This document shows, piece by piece, positions 24,795 through 33,541 of a stretch of DNA of 64,000 nucleotides. The translations under genes and the position numbers were made by a program. Below the pieces are notes generated by a model, which saw only the letters and a program-made list of their open reading frames with translations, did no database searches and had not been told where the DNA came from. Source of the DNA: Senegalia massiliensis (lineage in GTDB: Bacteria; Bacillota; Clostridia; Tissierellales; SIT17). Position 1 is the first letter of the stretch. Every line of letters starts with the position of its first letter. The stretch is taken from contig NZ_LR130785.1 in the NCBI RefSeq assembly GCF_900626135.1, positions 1,335,241 through 1,399,240 of the forward strand, given 5' to 3'.

Positions 24795-24929
24795 ATGAAA
24801 TTTACTAATAAAAAATTTAATAATAGTAAATGTAAAAAATGTATATGGAGAACTAAAATAGATTCAAATACTTATTATTGTATGTTTAGTCGCTGTATTA
24901 AAGAGATTAAAGATAAAAAGGATGAATAA
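24795..24929 (+). CDS. Tiny Cys-rich phage protein
   Basis: A 44-residue protein with CKKCIW ... YYCMFSRC, four cysteines arranged like a zinc knuckle. AAAGGTGAT precedes the ATG. Function unknown. Confidence 0.58.
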   Translation: MKFTNKKFNNSKCKKCIWRTKIDSNTYYCMFSRCIKEIKDKKDE

Positions 24930-25020
24930 CAATAACATGATTGATTTTATTATAGGTTTTGTATCTGGAATGGTCATAACAATTATTGCAGCATCATGGG
25001 TATATATAGAAAATAATTAA
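24922..25020 (+). CDS. Tiny single-pass membrane protein
   Basis: A 32-residue frame (MNNNNMIDFIIGFVSGMVITIIAASWVYIENN) that is almost entirely one membrane helix. The start could be the ATG at 24922, overlapping the previous gene, or at 24937. Function unknown. Confidence 0.5.
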   Translation: MNNNNMIDFIIGFVSGMVITIIAASWVYIENN

Positions 25021-25033
25021 AGGAGAATATAAA

Positions 25034-25258
25034 ATGACTATAGAAGAATACTTAAATGATACGCTTTCAAATATAACAGAGTTTATAAAAAAAATTGTAG
25101 AAAAAGTAAAAGAATTTCGTGATGAAGTAGTGAAAGAAATAATTTCAAAAATACAACAAAGAGAAAAGCAAAAGAAACAATATAAAAAATATAAACCTAA
25201 AATTAAACACTTTATTATTCAAAGAAGAATATTTCATCCAGCTAGAAATAATTTATAG
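25034..25258 (+). CDS. Small basic helical phage protein
   Basis: A 74-residue protein: an amphipathic helical first half (YLNDTLSNITEFIKKIVEKVKEF) and a very basic second half (QREKQKKQYKKYKPKIK). AAAGGAG is present. No family recognised. Its stop codon abuts the sigma-H -35 of the next gene. Confidence 0.62.
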   Translation: MTIEEYLNDTLSNITEFIKKIVEKVKEFRDEVVKEIISKIQQREKQKKQYKKYKPKIKHFIIQRRIFHPARNNL

Positions 25259-25285
25259 AGGATTATTCTCTTTTATGTAGAATAT
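25257..25285 (+). promoter_or_regulatory. Sigma-H type promoter
   Basis: AGAGGATTA, 11-bp spacer, GTAGAATAT: every defined position fits the Bacillus sigma-H consensus RnAGGAWWW-N11/12-RnnGAATWW. A TATAAT overlaps the -10, but there is no sigma-A -35. It would give a leader of about 20 bases before the gene at 25313. Confidence 0.75.
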
Positions 25286-25312
25286 AATACTAAAAGAGGA
25301 GGTATATGTAAT

Positions 25313-25543
25313 ATGGATGATTTGGATTTTAGAAAGAAGTTAACTGAGTACGGAATAAGTAAAGAAGAATATGAAGCAATGACAGAAGAGGAAAAGAGTA
25401 AGATAGATAAAAAAATTAAAACAGAACTCAAGTCAGATAATATAAAGAAGGTAGGTAAAGGAATACAAGGTGTAGGATGCCTGATGATACTTATACCTAT
25501 AGCAATAGTTATGATAGCAGCAATATTTATAGCTATATTTTAG
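25313..25543 (+). CDS. Small membrane protein under sigma-H promoter
   Basis: A 76-residue protein: a charged N-terminal half (LTEYGISKEEYEAMTEEEKSKIDKKIK) and a C-terminal membrane helix (GVGCLMILIPIAIVMIAAIFIAIF). AGAGGAGG stands before the ATG. It forms an independent unit, with its own sigma-H-like promoter and terminator inserted between phage early and packaging genes, the signature of a cargo gene. Function unknown. It might resemble short-C-terminal-domain regulators of the SHOCT type, but I cannot confirm that. Confidence 0.75.
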   Translation: MDDLDFRKKLTEYGISKEEYEAMTEEEKSKIDKKIKTELKSDNIKKVGKGIQGVGCLMILIPIAIVMIAAIFIAIF

Positions 25544-25570
25544 ACACTTCAAACAGAGGTGTCTTTTTTA
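25542..25570 (+). terminator. Terminator of sigma-H cargo gene
   Basis: A 9-bp stem AGACACTTC/GAGGTGTCT (one G-T pair) with a 5-base loop and six Ts. Confidence 0.8.
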
Positions 25571-25586
25571 TTTGGAGAGATAGTTT

Positions 25587-25895
25587 ATGAACAAGAAGTT
25601 ATTAAAGTACATACAAGAAGGAAATGAAATAAAATTCTATCAGTCTATTTATTGGAGAAGAATGAGAGAAGAAATATTAAAGAGAGATAACTATGAATGC
25701 CAACATTGCAAAGATAAAGGTAAGTATAGTAAAGGTGAGTGTGTACATCACAAGGAACATTTAAAAGATAATCCAATGAGAGGACTAGATCCTTCTAATC
25801 TCATAACACTATGTAATGTATGTCATAATAAAGAACATCCAGAAAAGTTTTTTAAAAGTAAACCTAAGAAGTTTATCAATGAGGAGAGATGGTAG
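25587..25895 (+). CDS. HNH endonuclease of the packaging module
   Basis: A 102-residue HNH protein: CQHCKDKGKYSKGECVHHKEHLKDNP ... NLITLCNVCHNKEH, with both Cys pairs and the His-Asn-His residues. HNH proteins adjacent to terminase genes assist terminase cleavage at cos in HK97-like phages, and this gene precedes the presumed cos and both terminase genes. Confidence 0.93.
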   Translation: MNKKLLKYIQEGNEIKFYQSIYWRRMREEILKRDNYECQHCKDKGKYSKGECVHHKEHLKDNPMRGLDPSNLITLCNVCHNKEHPEKFFKSKPKKFINEERW

Positions 25896-25896
25896 C

Positions 25897-26067
25897 ATGG
25901 TAACTCATGTAGTACTTGAATGTTTAGATTGCAAATATAAAAACATTTATATTAAAAGAACATCAGATGGTAAAAGATGTGAGCAATGTGATAGTAGAAT
26001 GTTTTTTCCTATTGATGAAGGAGTTAAATCTGAAATGGAATTTAAACATTTTGATAATGAAATATAA
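25897..26067 (+). CDS. Small zinc-ribbon phage protein
   Basis: A 56-residue protein with two CxxC pairs (CLDCKY, CEQCDS). The ATG at 25897 follows GAGGAGAG, one base after the HNH stop. Function unknown. Confidence 0.65.
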   Translation: MVTHVVLECLDCKYKNIYIKRTSDGKRCEQCDSRMFFPIDEGVKSEMEFKHFDNEI

Positions 26068-26173
26068 TACCCCCGGGTCAAAAAAATGAATTTACATTTG
26101 GGGAACATGAAACGGGGAGGGGTACTGACAAAAGATATTTTTCTATATTTTCACATGAGGGGGGTGTAGTGAT
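26068..26173. other. Presumed cos region
   Basis: A non-coding gap between the HNH gene and terS with GC-rich islands foreign to its AT-rich setting: CCCCCGGG at 26071, CGGGGAGGGG near 26114 and GAGGGGGG near 26158. In HNH-TerS-TerL phages the cos site lies here. The cut position cannot be read from sequence. Confidence 0.5.
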
Positions 26174-26497
26174 ATGGCCAAACATAAAAAAACACAAATT
26201 AGAGAAGATCTTATAGATCAGCTAGAGAGAAAAGGGATATATGGAAGTCATTACATTGACCTCATTAATGATTATATTTCTATGTGGGAAATTAAAAATC
26301 AACTTATAGAAGATATAAGTGAAAGAGGAGTATCTGTGAGATATCAAAATGGCAAAGCACAATGGGGCTACAAGAAAAACGACTCTATATCAGAACTAAA
26401 TAAAACAAATGCTCAGATGTTAAAAATATTAAATGAACTCGGTCTAAAGGCTAGTGAAGTTGAAATGGCAGATGATGAAGATGACGAGGAAATGTAA
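26174..26497 (+). CDS. terS: Terminase small subunit, P27 type
   Basis: A 107-residue P27-family (Terminase_4) small subunit. It has an N-terminal helical DNA-recognition part (DLIDQLERKGIYGSHYIDLINDYISMW) and the family's KNDSISELNKTNAQMLKILNELGLKASEVE ending. It recognises the packaging site next to it. Its last codons overlap terL. Confidence 0.92.
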   Translation: MAKHKKTQIREDLIDQLERKGIYGSHYIDLINDYISMWEIKNQLIEDISERGVSVRYQNGKAQWGYKKNDSISELNKTNAQMLKILNELGLKASEVEMADDEDDEEM

Positions 26498-28127
26498 TTA
26501 CCATTTTTATATAAATTCTTATATGGATAAAATAAGAAATAAAGAAATAGAGTCTTCTAAAGAATTAAAACAAGCTATGGATTATATAGAAACTAAACTA
26601 AATAATTCTGATGTATCCATAGATGATAAAAAAATAGATAAAGCAGTAGAATTAATTGAAAAATATTTTGACTTTAAGCTCTTAGATTGGGAGCTTTTTA
26701 TTATTGCTTTAATACATTGCTATTATAAATCTAATAACTCAGTAGTATTTGATGAATTTATAATAGTTATGGGCAGGGGTAATGGTAAAAATGGATTCAT
26801 ATCTCCAGTAGTATGGTATCTTACAACTCATTATCATGGAGTAAAAGGTTACAATGTAGATATAATTGCTAACAATGAAGAACAAGCTCAAACTTCTTTC
26901 TTTGATATATTTAATGTATTAGAGGATCATTGGAAAAAATTAAAAAAATTCTTTTATAAGACTAAAGAAAAAATAGTTAATATTAAAACCAACTCTTATA
27001 TAAAATACAATACTTCAAATGCAAAGACTAAAGATGGTAAAAGGTCAGCTTGTTTAGTATTTGATGAAATACATGAATATGAAACTTGGGATACTATTAA
27101 AGTTTTTACTTCTGGTTTTGGTAAAAGAAAACACTCAAGAGTTTTTTATATAACTACTAATGGATATGTAAGAGGTGGAGTATTAGATGAACAATTAGAT
27201 TTATCTAAAAGAGTGTTAAGTGGAGAAATAACTGACTTAGGATTATTGCCACTTATATATAAAATAGATAAAAAAGAAGAAGCTATGGATCCTGATAAGT
27301 GGGTAAAAGCTTGTCCCTCTCTTCCTTATTTTCCAGAACTTCAAAAAGAGATGAATAAAGATGCTATAAAAATGAAATATCAACAACACAAAGCAATAGA
27401 CTTCTTAACTAAAAGAATGAATTTTCCATCTGAAGATAATTTTACTCCAGTTACAAGTTGGGAAAATATATTAGCAACAAACAAACCTATACCTTATGAC
27501 AGATTAAAAGGTGCTAATTGTATAGGAGGATTAGACTATGCAAAAACAACAGATTTTGCTAGTGTAGGATTGCTTTTTAAACTAGATGGTAAGAGATATT
27601 ATATTGAACATACTTTTGTATGCTATAAAGCTTTAGAAATAGAAAGTAGACCTATTAAATTCCCAGTTAATGAAATGGTAGATAGAGGTCTAATAACAAT
27701 AATAAGAAAAAATGCAATAAGTGAAAATGATATAGCAAGTTGGTTTTTAAAACAAGCAGAAAGTTACAATATAATTGATATAGTTGCTGATGATTATAGA
27801 GCTAGTTTACTTGAGTCTAAATTTAATGAATTAGGATTACCATTATCAAGAACACGTTCAGGACCAATAACACATGCTAAAATTAATCCACTTATAGAAA
27901 GTTTATTTGCATTTAATAATATTATATTCGGAGATAATCCAACAATGAGATGGTATATAAATAATACAGCATCAGAAACGGACAAAAAAGGTAATACAAC
28001 ATATCTAAAGATAGAGCCAAAGACCAGAAAAACAGATGGTTTCTTTGGTTTAATTCATGCTTTGACAAAAGATAATGAACTAGAAGAGATGCAAGAGTTT
28101 AAGTCCTATGATGTATATACCTATTAA
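26481..28127 (+). CDS. terL: Terminase large subunit
   Basis: A 548-residue packaging motor. The ATPase half has the Walker A-like GRGNGKNGF and Walker B LVFDEIHEYE. The nuclease half has acidic residues in GGLDYAKTTDFAS, VADDYRAS and TDGFFGLIHA. The ATG at 26481 (MTRKCNYHFYINSYMDKI) gives the normal family start; there is no strong ribosome site because it is translated from within terS. A HK97/P27-partner terminase of cos phages. Confidence 0.96.
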   Translation: MTRKCNYHFYINSYMDKIRNKEIESSKELKQAMDYIETKLNNSDVSIDDKKIDKAVELIEKYFDFKLLDWELFIIALIHCYYKSNNSVVFDEFIIVMGRGNGKNGFISPVVWYLTTHYHGVKGYNVDIIANNEEQAQTSFFDIFNVLEDHWKKLKKFFYKTKEKIVNIKTNSYIKYNTSNAKTKDGKRSACLVFDEIHEYETWDTIKVFTSGFGKRKHSRVFYITTNGYVRGGVLDEQLDLSKRVLSGEITDLGLLPLIYKIDKKEEAMDPDKWVKACPSLPYFPELQKEMNKDAIKMKYQQHKAIDFLTKRMNFPSEDNFTPVTSWENILATNKPIPYDRLKGANCIGGLDYAKTTDFASVGLLFKLDGKRYYIEHTFVCYKALEIESRPIKFPVNEMVDRGLITIIRKNAISENDIASWFLKQAESYNIIDIVADDYRASLLESKFNELGLPLSRTRSGPITHAKINPLIESLFAFNNIIFGDNPTMRWYINNTASETDKKGNTTYLKIEPKTRKTDGFFGLIHALTKDNELEEMQEFKSYDVYTY

Positions 28128-28140
28128 AGGAGGTGAGTGT

Positions 28141-29289
28141 ATGGGAGTAACAGATTGGTTTATTGGACTATTTAAAAATAATACTACTGTAAGTTTAGAT
28201 ATGTATACTGGTGAAATAGCAGCAGAGCTATTCTATAAAGAGTTGGCTATACAAGCTAGTATTAATCTTATTTCTAATGCAGTAGCTAGATCTGAATTTC
28301 AAACTTATGAAAAAGGGAAATCAACTAGAGGAGAAAATTACTATCTTTTTAATGTAGAACCTAATAAAAATAAATCATCTAGTAAGTTCTGGAGAGATGT
28401 GATCCATAAATTAATTTATGACAATGAATGTCTTATAATACAAAATAATGGATATTTCTATGTAGCTGATAGTTATGAAGTAACAAAGTATGCGTTTAAA
28501 GATTATGTTTACAAAGATGTGGAAGTTGATGGATTAAAACTTGATAAACCTTATTTTGAATCAGAAGTTTTTCATTTTGAGCTACATAATGAAAAAATAA
28601 AAAACGTTGTAGATGGACTATATAAGTCTTATAGTAAATTAATAGCAGCATCACAGGGTCACTACAAGAAAAATAATGCTAGAAGAGGTGCATTAAAAAT
28701 TCCTTCCAGTTATCCAGAAACTGATAAAGCTCAAAAAGCTTTACAGGAATTGCTTTCAAAAAAGTTTAAAAGATTCTTTGAAGCTGAAGGTGGAGCAGTA
28801 TTGCCATTAACTAATGGAATGGAATATGAAGAGTTATCAAGCAATATAGGTATAAAAGGTGGAATCGAAGGTAGAGATATAAGAGCTTTTATAGATGATA
28901 TTTTTGATTTTACAGCTATAGCTTTTCAAATACCTCCTCAGCTACTTAGAGGTAATGTACAAGATACAGAAAAAGTTATAAATAATCTATTAACATTGTG
29001 TATCAATCCTTTAGTAGAATTACTTCAAGATGAAATAAACAGAAAATATTATGGAAAACAGGCTTTTTTAGAAAGGACATATCTTAAAATAGATACCTCT
29101 ATAATTAAATCAGTTGACATTAAGGATATTGCAAGTGCTCTTGATATATTAGAAAGAATAGGAGCATTTAGTATTGATGATTCTTTAAGAGTTCTTGGTA
29201 TGGAGCCATTAAATACTAAATGGAGTAAAGCTAGATGGATGACTAAAAACTATGAAAGAGTTGAAGATAGATTTAAAGGTGGTGGATAG
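28141..29289 (+). CDS. HK97-type portal protein
   Basis: A 382-residue portal. It starts at the ATG after AAAGGAGGTGAG (the ATG at 28108 lies within terL and lacks a site). Landmarks: ELAIQASINLISNAVARSEFQTY, FDFTAIAFQIPPQLLRG, NPLVELLQDEINRKY. It forms the ring through which DNA enters the capsid. Confidence 0.95.
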   Translation: MGVTDWFIGLFKNNTTVSLDMYTGEIAAELFYKELAIQASINLISNAVARSEFQTYEKGKSTRGENYYLFNVEPNKNKSSSKFWRDVIHKLIYDNECLIIQNNGYFYVADSYEVTKYAFKDYVYKDVEVDGLKLDKPYFESEVFHFELHNEKIKNVVDGLYKSYSKLIAASQGHYKKNNARRGALKIPSSYPETDKAQKALQELLSKKFKRFFEAEGGAVLPLTNGMEYEELSSNIGIKGGIEGRDIRAFIDDIFDFTAIAFQIPPQLLRGNVQDTEKVINNLLTLCINPLVELLQDEINRKYYGKQAFLERTYLKIDTSIIKSVDIKDIASALDILERIGAFSIDDSLRVLGMEPLNTKWSKARWMTKNYERVEDRFKGGG

Positions 29290-29451
29290 ATGGATGTTAT
29301 TATAGGCAAAAAGAAAATAAAAACTAAAGGAAGTGTAGAGGTTTTATATTTAGATGGGAGAACAATTATCTATAATCCTCAAACTACAGAATTAATTTAT
29401 ATAAATGCAAAAGAGGTATTGCATATTGTATTTAACAAGGAAAGGAGGTGA
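29290..29451 (+). CDS. Small phage protein between portal and protease
   Basis: A 53-residue beta-rich protein (MDVIIGKKKIKTKGSVEVLYLDGRTIIYN...). It starts directly after the portal stop and ends within the ribosome site of the protease gene. Function unknown. Confidence 0.6.
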   Translation: MDVIIGKKKIKTKGSVEVLYLDGRTIIYNPQTTELIYINAKEVLHIVFNKERR

Positions 29452-29458
29452 GAGTTAA

Positions 29459-30193
29459 GTGGATATAGAAAAATTAATGTCTCAAATAAAACCAAGAGTT
29501 GAGATAAAAAATGAAGTAGAAAGTGAATATGCTGAGATTTATTTATATGGCACCATAAGGGAAGCTTATCCTTGGGAAACTGAAAGAGAAGATATAATTT
29601 CTTCTTCAAGAGTTAAAAAGTTTTTATCTGAAGCAGATGGTAAAAAGCTTAAAGTATATATTAATTCTGGTGGTGGAGATGTATTTGAGTCAATAGCTAT
29701 TAGAAATATTCTAAAAAGACATGATAATACAGTAGATATATATATAGATGCACTTGCGGGAAGTGGAGCATCTGTAATTGCTACATCTGGAGATAATGTA
29801 TATATGTATGATAATTCTATGCAGATGATACATTGTGCCTGGACTTTTGCAATGGGGAATTCTAAAGAACTTAGAAAAGTAGCTGATGATTTAGAAAAAA
29901 TTGATACTTCAGTTCATGCTAGTTACATGAATAAGTTTGTAGGCACAGAAGAAGAACTTAAAGATTTACTTGATGATGAATCTTGGTTAACTGCAGAAGA
30001 GTGTAAAGCTTTTGGTTTTTGTACTGAAATACTTGAAGATGTAGAACCTAAAGAGGAACCAAAAAATAATGTTAAACAAAATTTGTTTAATAAATATAAT
30101 AAAAAAATTAATAATCAAAAACAAACTAAAGTAGCTGACAAGGCTACTCTTTTTAATGCTTTTAAAAAACAGGAGGTAGTGAATAATGAATAA
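29459..30193 (+). CDS. ClpP-like head maturation protease
   Basis: A 244-residue S14-type serine protease. The catalytic Ser lies in DALAGSGASVIA, the His in MQMIHCAW, and the Asp follows in the SVHASY/DDES region. The GTG start is eight bases after AAGGAGGTG. It processes the capsid scaffold during head maturation; no separate scaffold gene is seen. The C-terminal extension (after residue about 200) is basic and low-complexity. Confidence 0.94.
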   Translation: MDIEKLMSQIKPRVEIKNEVESEYAEIYLYGTIREAYPWETEREDIISSSRVKKFLSEADGKKLKVYINSGGGDVFESIAIRNILKRHDNTVDIYIDALAGSGASVIATSGDNVYMYDNSMQMIHCAWTFAMGNSKELRKVADDLEKIDTSVHASYMNKFVGTEEELKDLLDDESWLTAEECKAFGFCTEILEDVEPKEEPKNNVKQNLFNKYNKKINNQKQTKVADKATLFNAFKKQEVVNNE

Positions 30194-31391
30194 GAACAAA
30201 ATAAATTTACAGTTATTTGGAGCAATGAAAAACAAGGATTTAGAAATCAAAAATGAAAAAGAATTACAAGAGAACATGAAAAATGCAATAGAAAATGCTG
30301 ATAGTGAAGGTTTTGTAAAGGCTCAAGTTGAAATGGCGAAAGCTATTGAAGCTAGAATATTACAAGAAGCAGAGCAAACTATAGCAAATAAAGAAGACAC
30401 TTTTGACAATGAAGTAATGATAAAAAGAGGATTAAACCCTTTAACGAAAGATGAAAAAGAATATTACAACGAAGTAATAGGATCTGCTGGTTTTGGTGGG
30501 GTAGAAAAGTTAATGCCAGCAACTGTATTTGAAAGGGTATTTGAATATTTAAGAACTAACCATCCACTATTGAATGAAATTGATTTTGTAAATACTACAG
30601 GAGTTACAGAATGGGTTACTAGAAATGGTGATGCTGAAGCTGCTTGGTGGGGGCAATTATGTGAAGCAATAAAGAAAAAGTTAGAGGTTGCTTTTAAGAA
30701 AGAAAAGACAGAACTTTATAAGTTAAGTGCATATGTTCCAGTTTGTAAAGCAATGTTAGACTTAGGACCACAATGGTTAGATAAATTTGTAAGAGAGTTA
30801 TTAGCAGAATCAATGGCAATAGCTTTAGAACTTGCTATAGTAGACGGAACAGGAAACGGACAGCCTATAGGTATGATGAGAGATTTAGCAGGTGGAACTT
30901 ATGGGGCTTCTGATTCAGAAGTAACAGGTGGAACAGCTAAAGAAGGAGATTACAAACCTAAGGCAACTGTAGCTTTAAATGATTTACAACCGGCTACATT
31001 AGGAACTAAAATAATGAGTCCACTTACTAAAGATGGTAAACGAGCAGTAAATAACGTATTATTATTAGTAAATCCTTTAGATTACTGGGAAAAAATATTC
31101 GCTCAAACTACTTATTTAACAGCTGATAAGACTTATGTATATGGAGTGTTACCAATTCCTGCTAAGGTAATTCAATCAGTAGCAGTAGAAAGAGGTAAAA
31201 TGGTAGCAGGACTTGCAAAAGACTATTTTATGGGAGTAGGTTCTACTCAAAAAATAGATTTCTCAGATCATTATAAATGGTTAGACGATGAAAGAACATA
31301 TATTGCAAAACAATATGCAAATGGTAAACCAGTTGATAACGAAAGCTTTATAGTATTTGACATATCTGGTATGAATCCACCACAAGCTTAA
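30186..31391 (+). CDS. HK97-fold major capsid protein
   Basis: A 401-residue capsid precursor. Residues about 1-100 form a charged helical delta domain that serves as scaffold and is removed. The rest is the HK97 fold, with AWWGQLCEAIKKKLEVAFKKEKTELYKLSAYVPVCKAML and a SVAVERGKMVAGLAKDYFMGVG end region. It overlaps the protease gene by 8 bases. Confidence 0.95.
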   Translation: MNKNKINLQLFGAMKNKDLEIKNEKELQENMKNAIENADSEGFVKAQVEMAKAIEARILQEAEQTIANKEDTFDNEVMIKRGLNPLTKDEKEYYNEVIGSAGFGGVEKLMPATVFERVFEYLRTNHPLLNEIDFVNTTGVTEWVTRNGDAEAAWWGQLCEAIKKKLEVAFKKEKTELYKLSAYVPVCKAMLDLGPQWLDKFVRELLAESMAIALELAIVDGTGNGQPIGMMRDLAGGTYGASDSEVTGGTAKEGDYKPKATVALNDLQPATLGTKIMSPLTKDGKRAVNNVLLLVNPLDYWEKIFAQTTYLTADKTYVYGVLPIPAKVIQSVAVERGKMVAGLAKDYFMGVGSTQKIDFSDHYKWLDDERTYIAKQYANGKPVDNESFIVFDISGMNPPQA

Positions 31392-31404
31392 GGAGGTAAT
31401 TTAA

Positions 31405-31593
31405 TTGAAAGCAAAAGTAATAAAAAGATTTATAGATAAAGAAACAAAAAAGACTAATGAAATTGACGAAGAAATTACAGTGAATAAAGAAAGATTTAAA
31501 GAAATAAATTCACATTCATTAGGACCATTTCTAGAAGAAATAAAAGAATCAAAAGAAGAAACACAAAAAGAAAAAGAATCTACTAAAAAGTAG
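31405..31593 (+). CDS. Small head-region protein
   Basis: A 62-residue, highly charged protein with a Lys/Glu-rich tail (EEIKESKEETQKEKESTKK). The TTG start follows AGGAGG. Position after the capsid suggests a head decoration or connector accessory; unproven. Confidence 0.65.
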   Translation: MKAKVIKRFIDKETKKTNEIDEEITVNKERFKEINSHSLGPFLEEIKESKEETQKEKESTKK

Positions 31594-31601
31594 GTGGTTA
31601 A

Positions 31602-31892
31602 ATGTTATTAGAAGATGTTAAAAATCATCTAAGAGTAACTTGGGATGATGAAGATGTGGAAATAACAAAACTAATTGAAAGAGCTAAAAAGTATATAGAT
31701 AGATTGATAGGAGTGAGCCTTGACTATGAAGTCGAGGACACTCCTAAAATTCTTCTATTAAACTATTGTAGATATTCTAGAAATAACTCAGTTGAATATT
31801 TTAAAGAAAATTTTCATGACGATATATTGCAATTACAATTAGAAGAAGCAATTAAAAAGCAAGGTGAACAAAATGAAACAACTCAAGCATGA
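31602..31892 (+). CDS. Gp6-like head-tail connector
   Basis: A 96-residue connector of the HK97 gp6 / phage_gp6-like family: MLLEDVKNHLRVTWDDEDVEITKLIERAKKYIDRLIG is the family opening. It should ring the portal below the capsid. Confidence 0.9.
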   Translation: MLLEDVKNHLRVTWDDEDVEITKLIERAKKYIDRLIGVSLDYEVEDTPKILLLNYCRYSRNNSVEYFKENFHDDILQLQLEEAIKKQGEQNETTQA

Positions 31893-32199
31893 TAGCTATT
31901 GTGATGGAATATTAGAGTATGGTGAAATAAAATCTATATTTAGTTCAAATAGAAAGAAAATAGGTGAGGATTTCATATCTAAAGGAAAGTTGTTTTTTAC
32001 TCTTATGTCTGTTAGAGATGGAGATTTAATACAAGCTAATAACTTAGGTTATGTAATAGATATGAAAGTTAAATCACCTTTAATAAAAAATATTTCAAGT
32101 AAAGATAAAGTTAAAATTAATAAAAAAATATATGATATAGAAAAATTAGATTTTGATACACAAAATGTATATCTGTACTTACAGAGAGTAGGTGTATAA
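31873..32199 (+). CDS. Phage head closure / head-tail adaptor protein
   Basis: A 108-residue protein in the position and size class of SPP1 gp16-type head closure proteins. The ATG at 31873, after AAGGTG, is preferred over the GTG nine bases earlier. It overlaps the connector gene by 20 bases. Confidence 0.78.
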   Translation: MKQLKHDSYCDGILEYGEIKSIFSSNRKKIGEDFISKGKLFFTLMSVRDGDLIQANNLGYVIDMKVKSPLIKNISSKDKVKINKKIYDIEKLDFDTQNVYLYLQRVGV

Positions 32200-32550
32200 A
32201 TGAATGGTAATGGTGATTTAATTACTAAAGCCTTAGAACAGTTTAACCTCCCAATATATTATGCAGAAGTTCCAGAAGATGAATTATCTAACATGAATTA
32301 TTTTTACTACAGAGAAGTGGGGTTAAGTAAAAATACTAATGGATTTTTTACTCAAACTTATGAAATAGCTTATGTATCTACAATGCAAGAAAATTTCATG
32401 GAAGAAGATATAATTGAAGCTTTGGAATCAAAAAGGTTTAAATTTCAAAGGGCTTACTATGAAAGAGTTAAATTAGAATCAACTAATCAGCATGTAGATA
32501 TAGTAATATTTAACGTTACAAAACCTTTAAAAAGAAGAAGGTGTATGTAA
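32200..32550 (+). CDS. Neck/tail completion protein
   Basis: A 116-residue protein with two beta-strand-rich halves (YREVGLSKNTNGFFTQTYEIAYVS, RVKLESTNQHVDIVIFNVTKPLKR) resembling tail-terminator/DUF806-like neck proteins. Its exact role is assigned only by position. Confidence 0.68.
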   Translation: MNGNGDLITKALEQFNLPIYYAEVPEDELSNMNYFYYREVGLSKNTNGFFTQTYEIAYVSTMQENFMEEDIIEALESKRFKFQRAYYERVKLESTNQHVDIVIFNVTKPLKRRRCM

Positions 32551-32964
32551 TTGAAAAGATTTGAAATTGATAAAAAAGATTTAGAAATGTTAGAAGAAAA
32601 AATATCTAAATTAGGTGATAATGCAGAATCTGAAACTAATAGCATTATTCATGATTTTGGATTTAGAACATTAGAGGATAAGGTAACAGATAAATTACCT
32701 GTATCGAGTAGAAATAAAAGACATGCAAAATATAGTGAGCCTTTTAAGGCTGATAAGTATAACTTAGGTTTTGATTTTAAAACTAAAGGTGGATCTGCTA
32801 ACAAAAAGAATTCATATGGATACTTAGTGTTTCCTAATGAAGGTAGAGGACCTAGAAATAAAATAGCTAGAGAGTTTACTAATAAAGGTACAAGTGTAGC
32901 AAAACCAATTATTATGAAAGAATTATTAGAAAGAATAACAAATAAAATACAGGAGGTAATATAA
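32551..32964 (+). CDS. HK97 gp10-like neck protein
   Basis: A 137-residue protein with an N-terminal helix and the typical VTDKLPVSSRNKRHAKYSEPFK, then GYLVFPNEGRGPRNKIA ending, as in HK97-gp10-type putative tail-component proteins. TTG start following the previous stop directly. Confidence 0.8.
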   Translation: MKRFEIDKKDLEMLEEKISKLGDNAESETNSIIHDFGFRTLEDKVTDKLPVSSRNKRHAKYSEPFKADKYNLGFDFKTKGGSANKKNSYGYLVFPNEGRGPRNKIAREFTNKGTSVAKPIIMKELLERITNKIQEVI

Positions 32965-32965
32965 C

Positions 32966-33541
32966 ATGCCAGAAGTTTTAGATTTTACAAGCACTCAAAT
33001 AAAGAATGCTTCAATTCAATTCATGGATGGAAATACTCAACAACCTGGTGAGAAATTTGGTTGCATGGGAACTTTAGAAAGTGAAACAGAAACAAGACAG
33101 AAAACAAAAAACTGTGAAGGAACTATAGAAGTTATAACAATACCTTTATATCAAACTGTAACAATAGGAGCTCACATAAAGGTAAATGTATTGAAAAATA
33201 TATTTGGGCTAAGTAATGAAGGTTTAAAAGCAGGGGTAAGAAAATATGGAATAAATTCTAAAGGAAAAAAATTTATATTTACAGCAGATGAAATAGATGA
33301 GTTTGGAGATGTTAAGAAATTAATAGCTTATCCTAATTGTTCAACTTTAACTGGTTTAAGTGTATCTATTGATAATGATGCTGATGAAGCAGCTTATATA
33401 GAACTAGAGTTTAGAGCTAGTCCTGATGAATCAGGAGAATTTTACTATGATGCTTTTGTTGATGAATTAACAGATCAAACTGTTGCTGAAAATTGGCATA
33501 CTGAATTCAATAGAACATTGATTGAAGAGGTGCAAGTATAA
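32966..33541 (+). CDS. Major tail tube protein
   Basis: A 191-residue protein with the siphovirus tail-tube pattern (IKNASIQFMDGN...GTLESETETRQKTKNCEG, TLTGLSVSIDNDADEAAYIELEFRASPDESGEFYYDA). It is followed at once by the tail chaperone genes, the expected order. Confidence 0.88.
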   Translation: MPEVLDFTSTQIKNASIQFMDGNTQQPGEKFGCMGTLESETETRQKTKNCEGTIEVITIPLYQTVTIGAHIKVNVLKNIFGLSNEGLKAGVRKYGINSKGKKFIFTADEIDEFGDVKKLIAYPNCSTLTGLSVSIDNDADEAAYIELEFRASPDESGEFYYDAFVDELTDQTVAENWHTEFNRTLIEEVQV

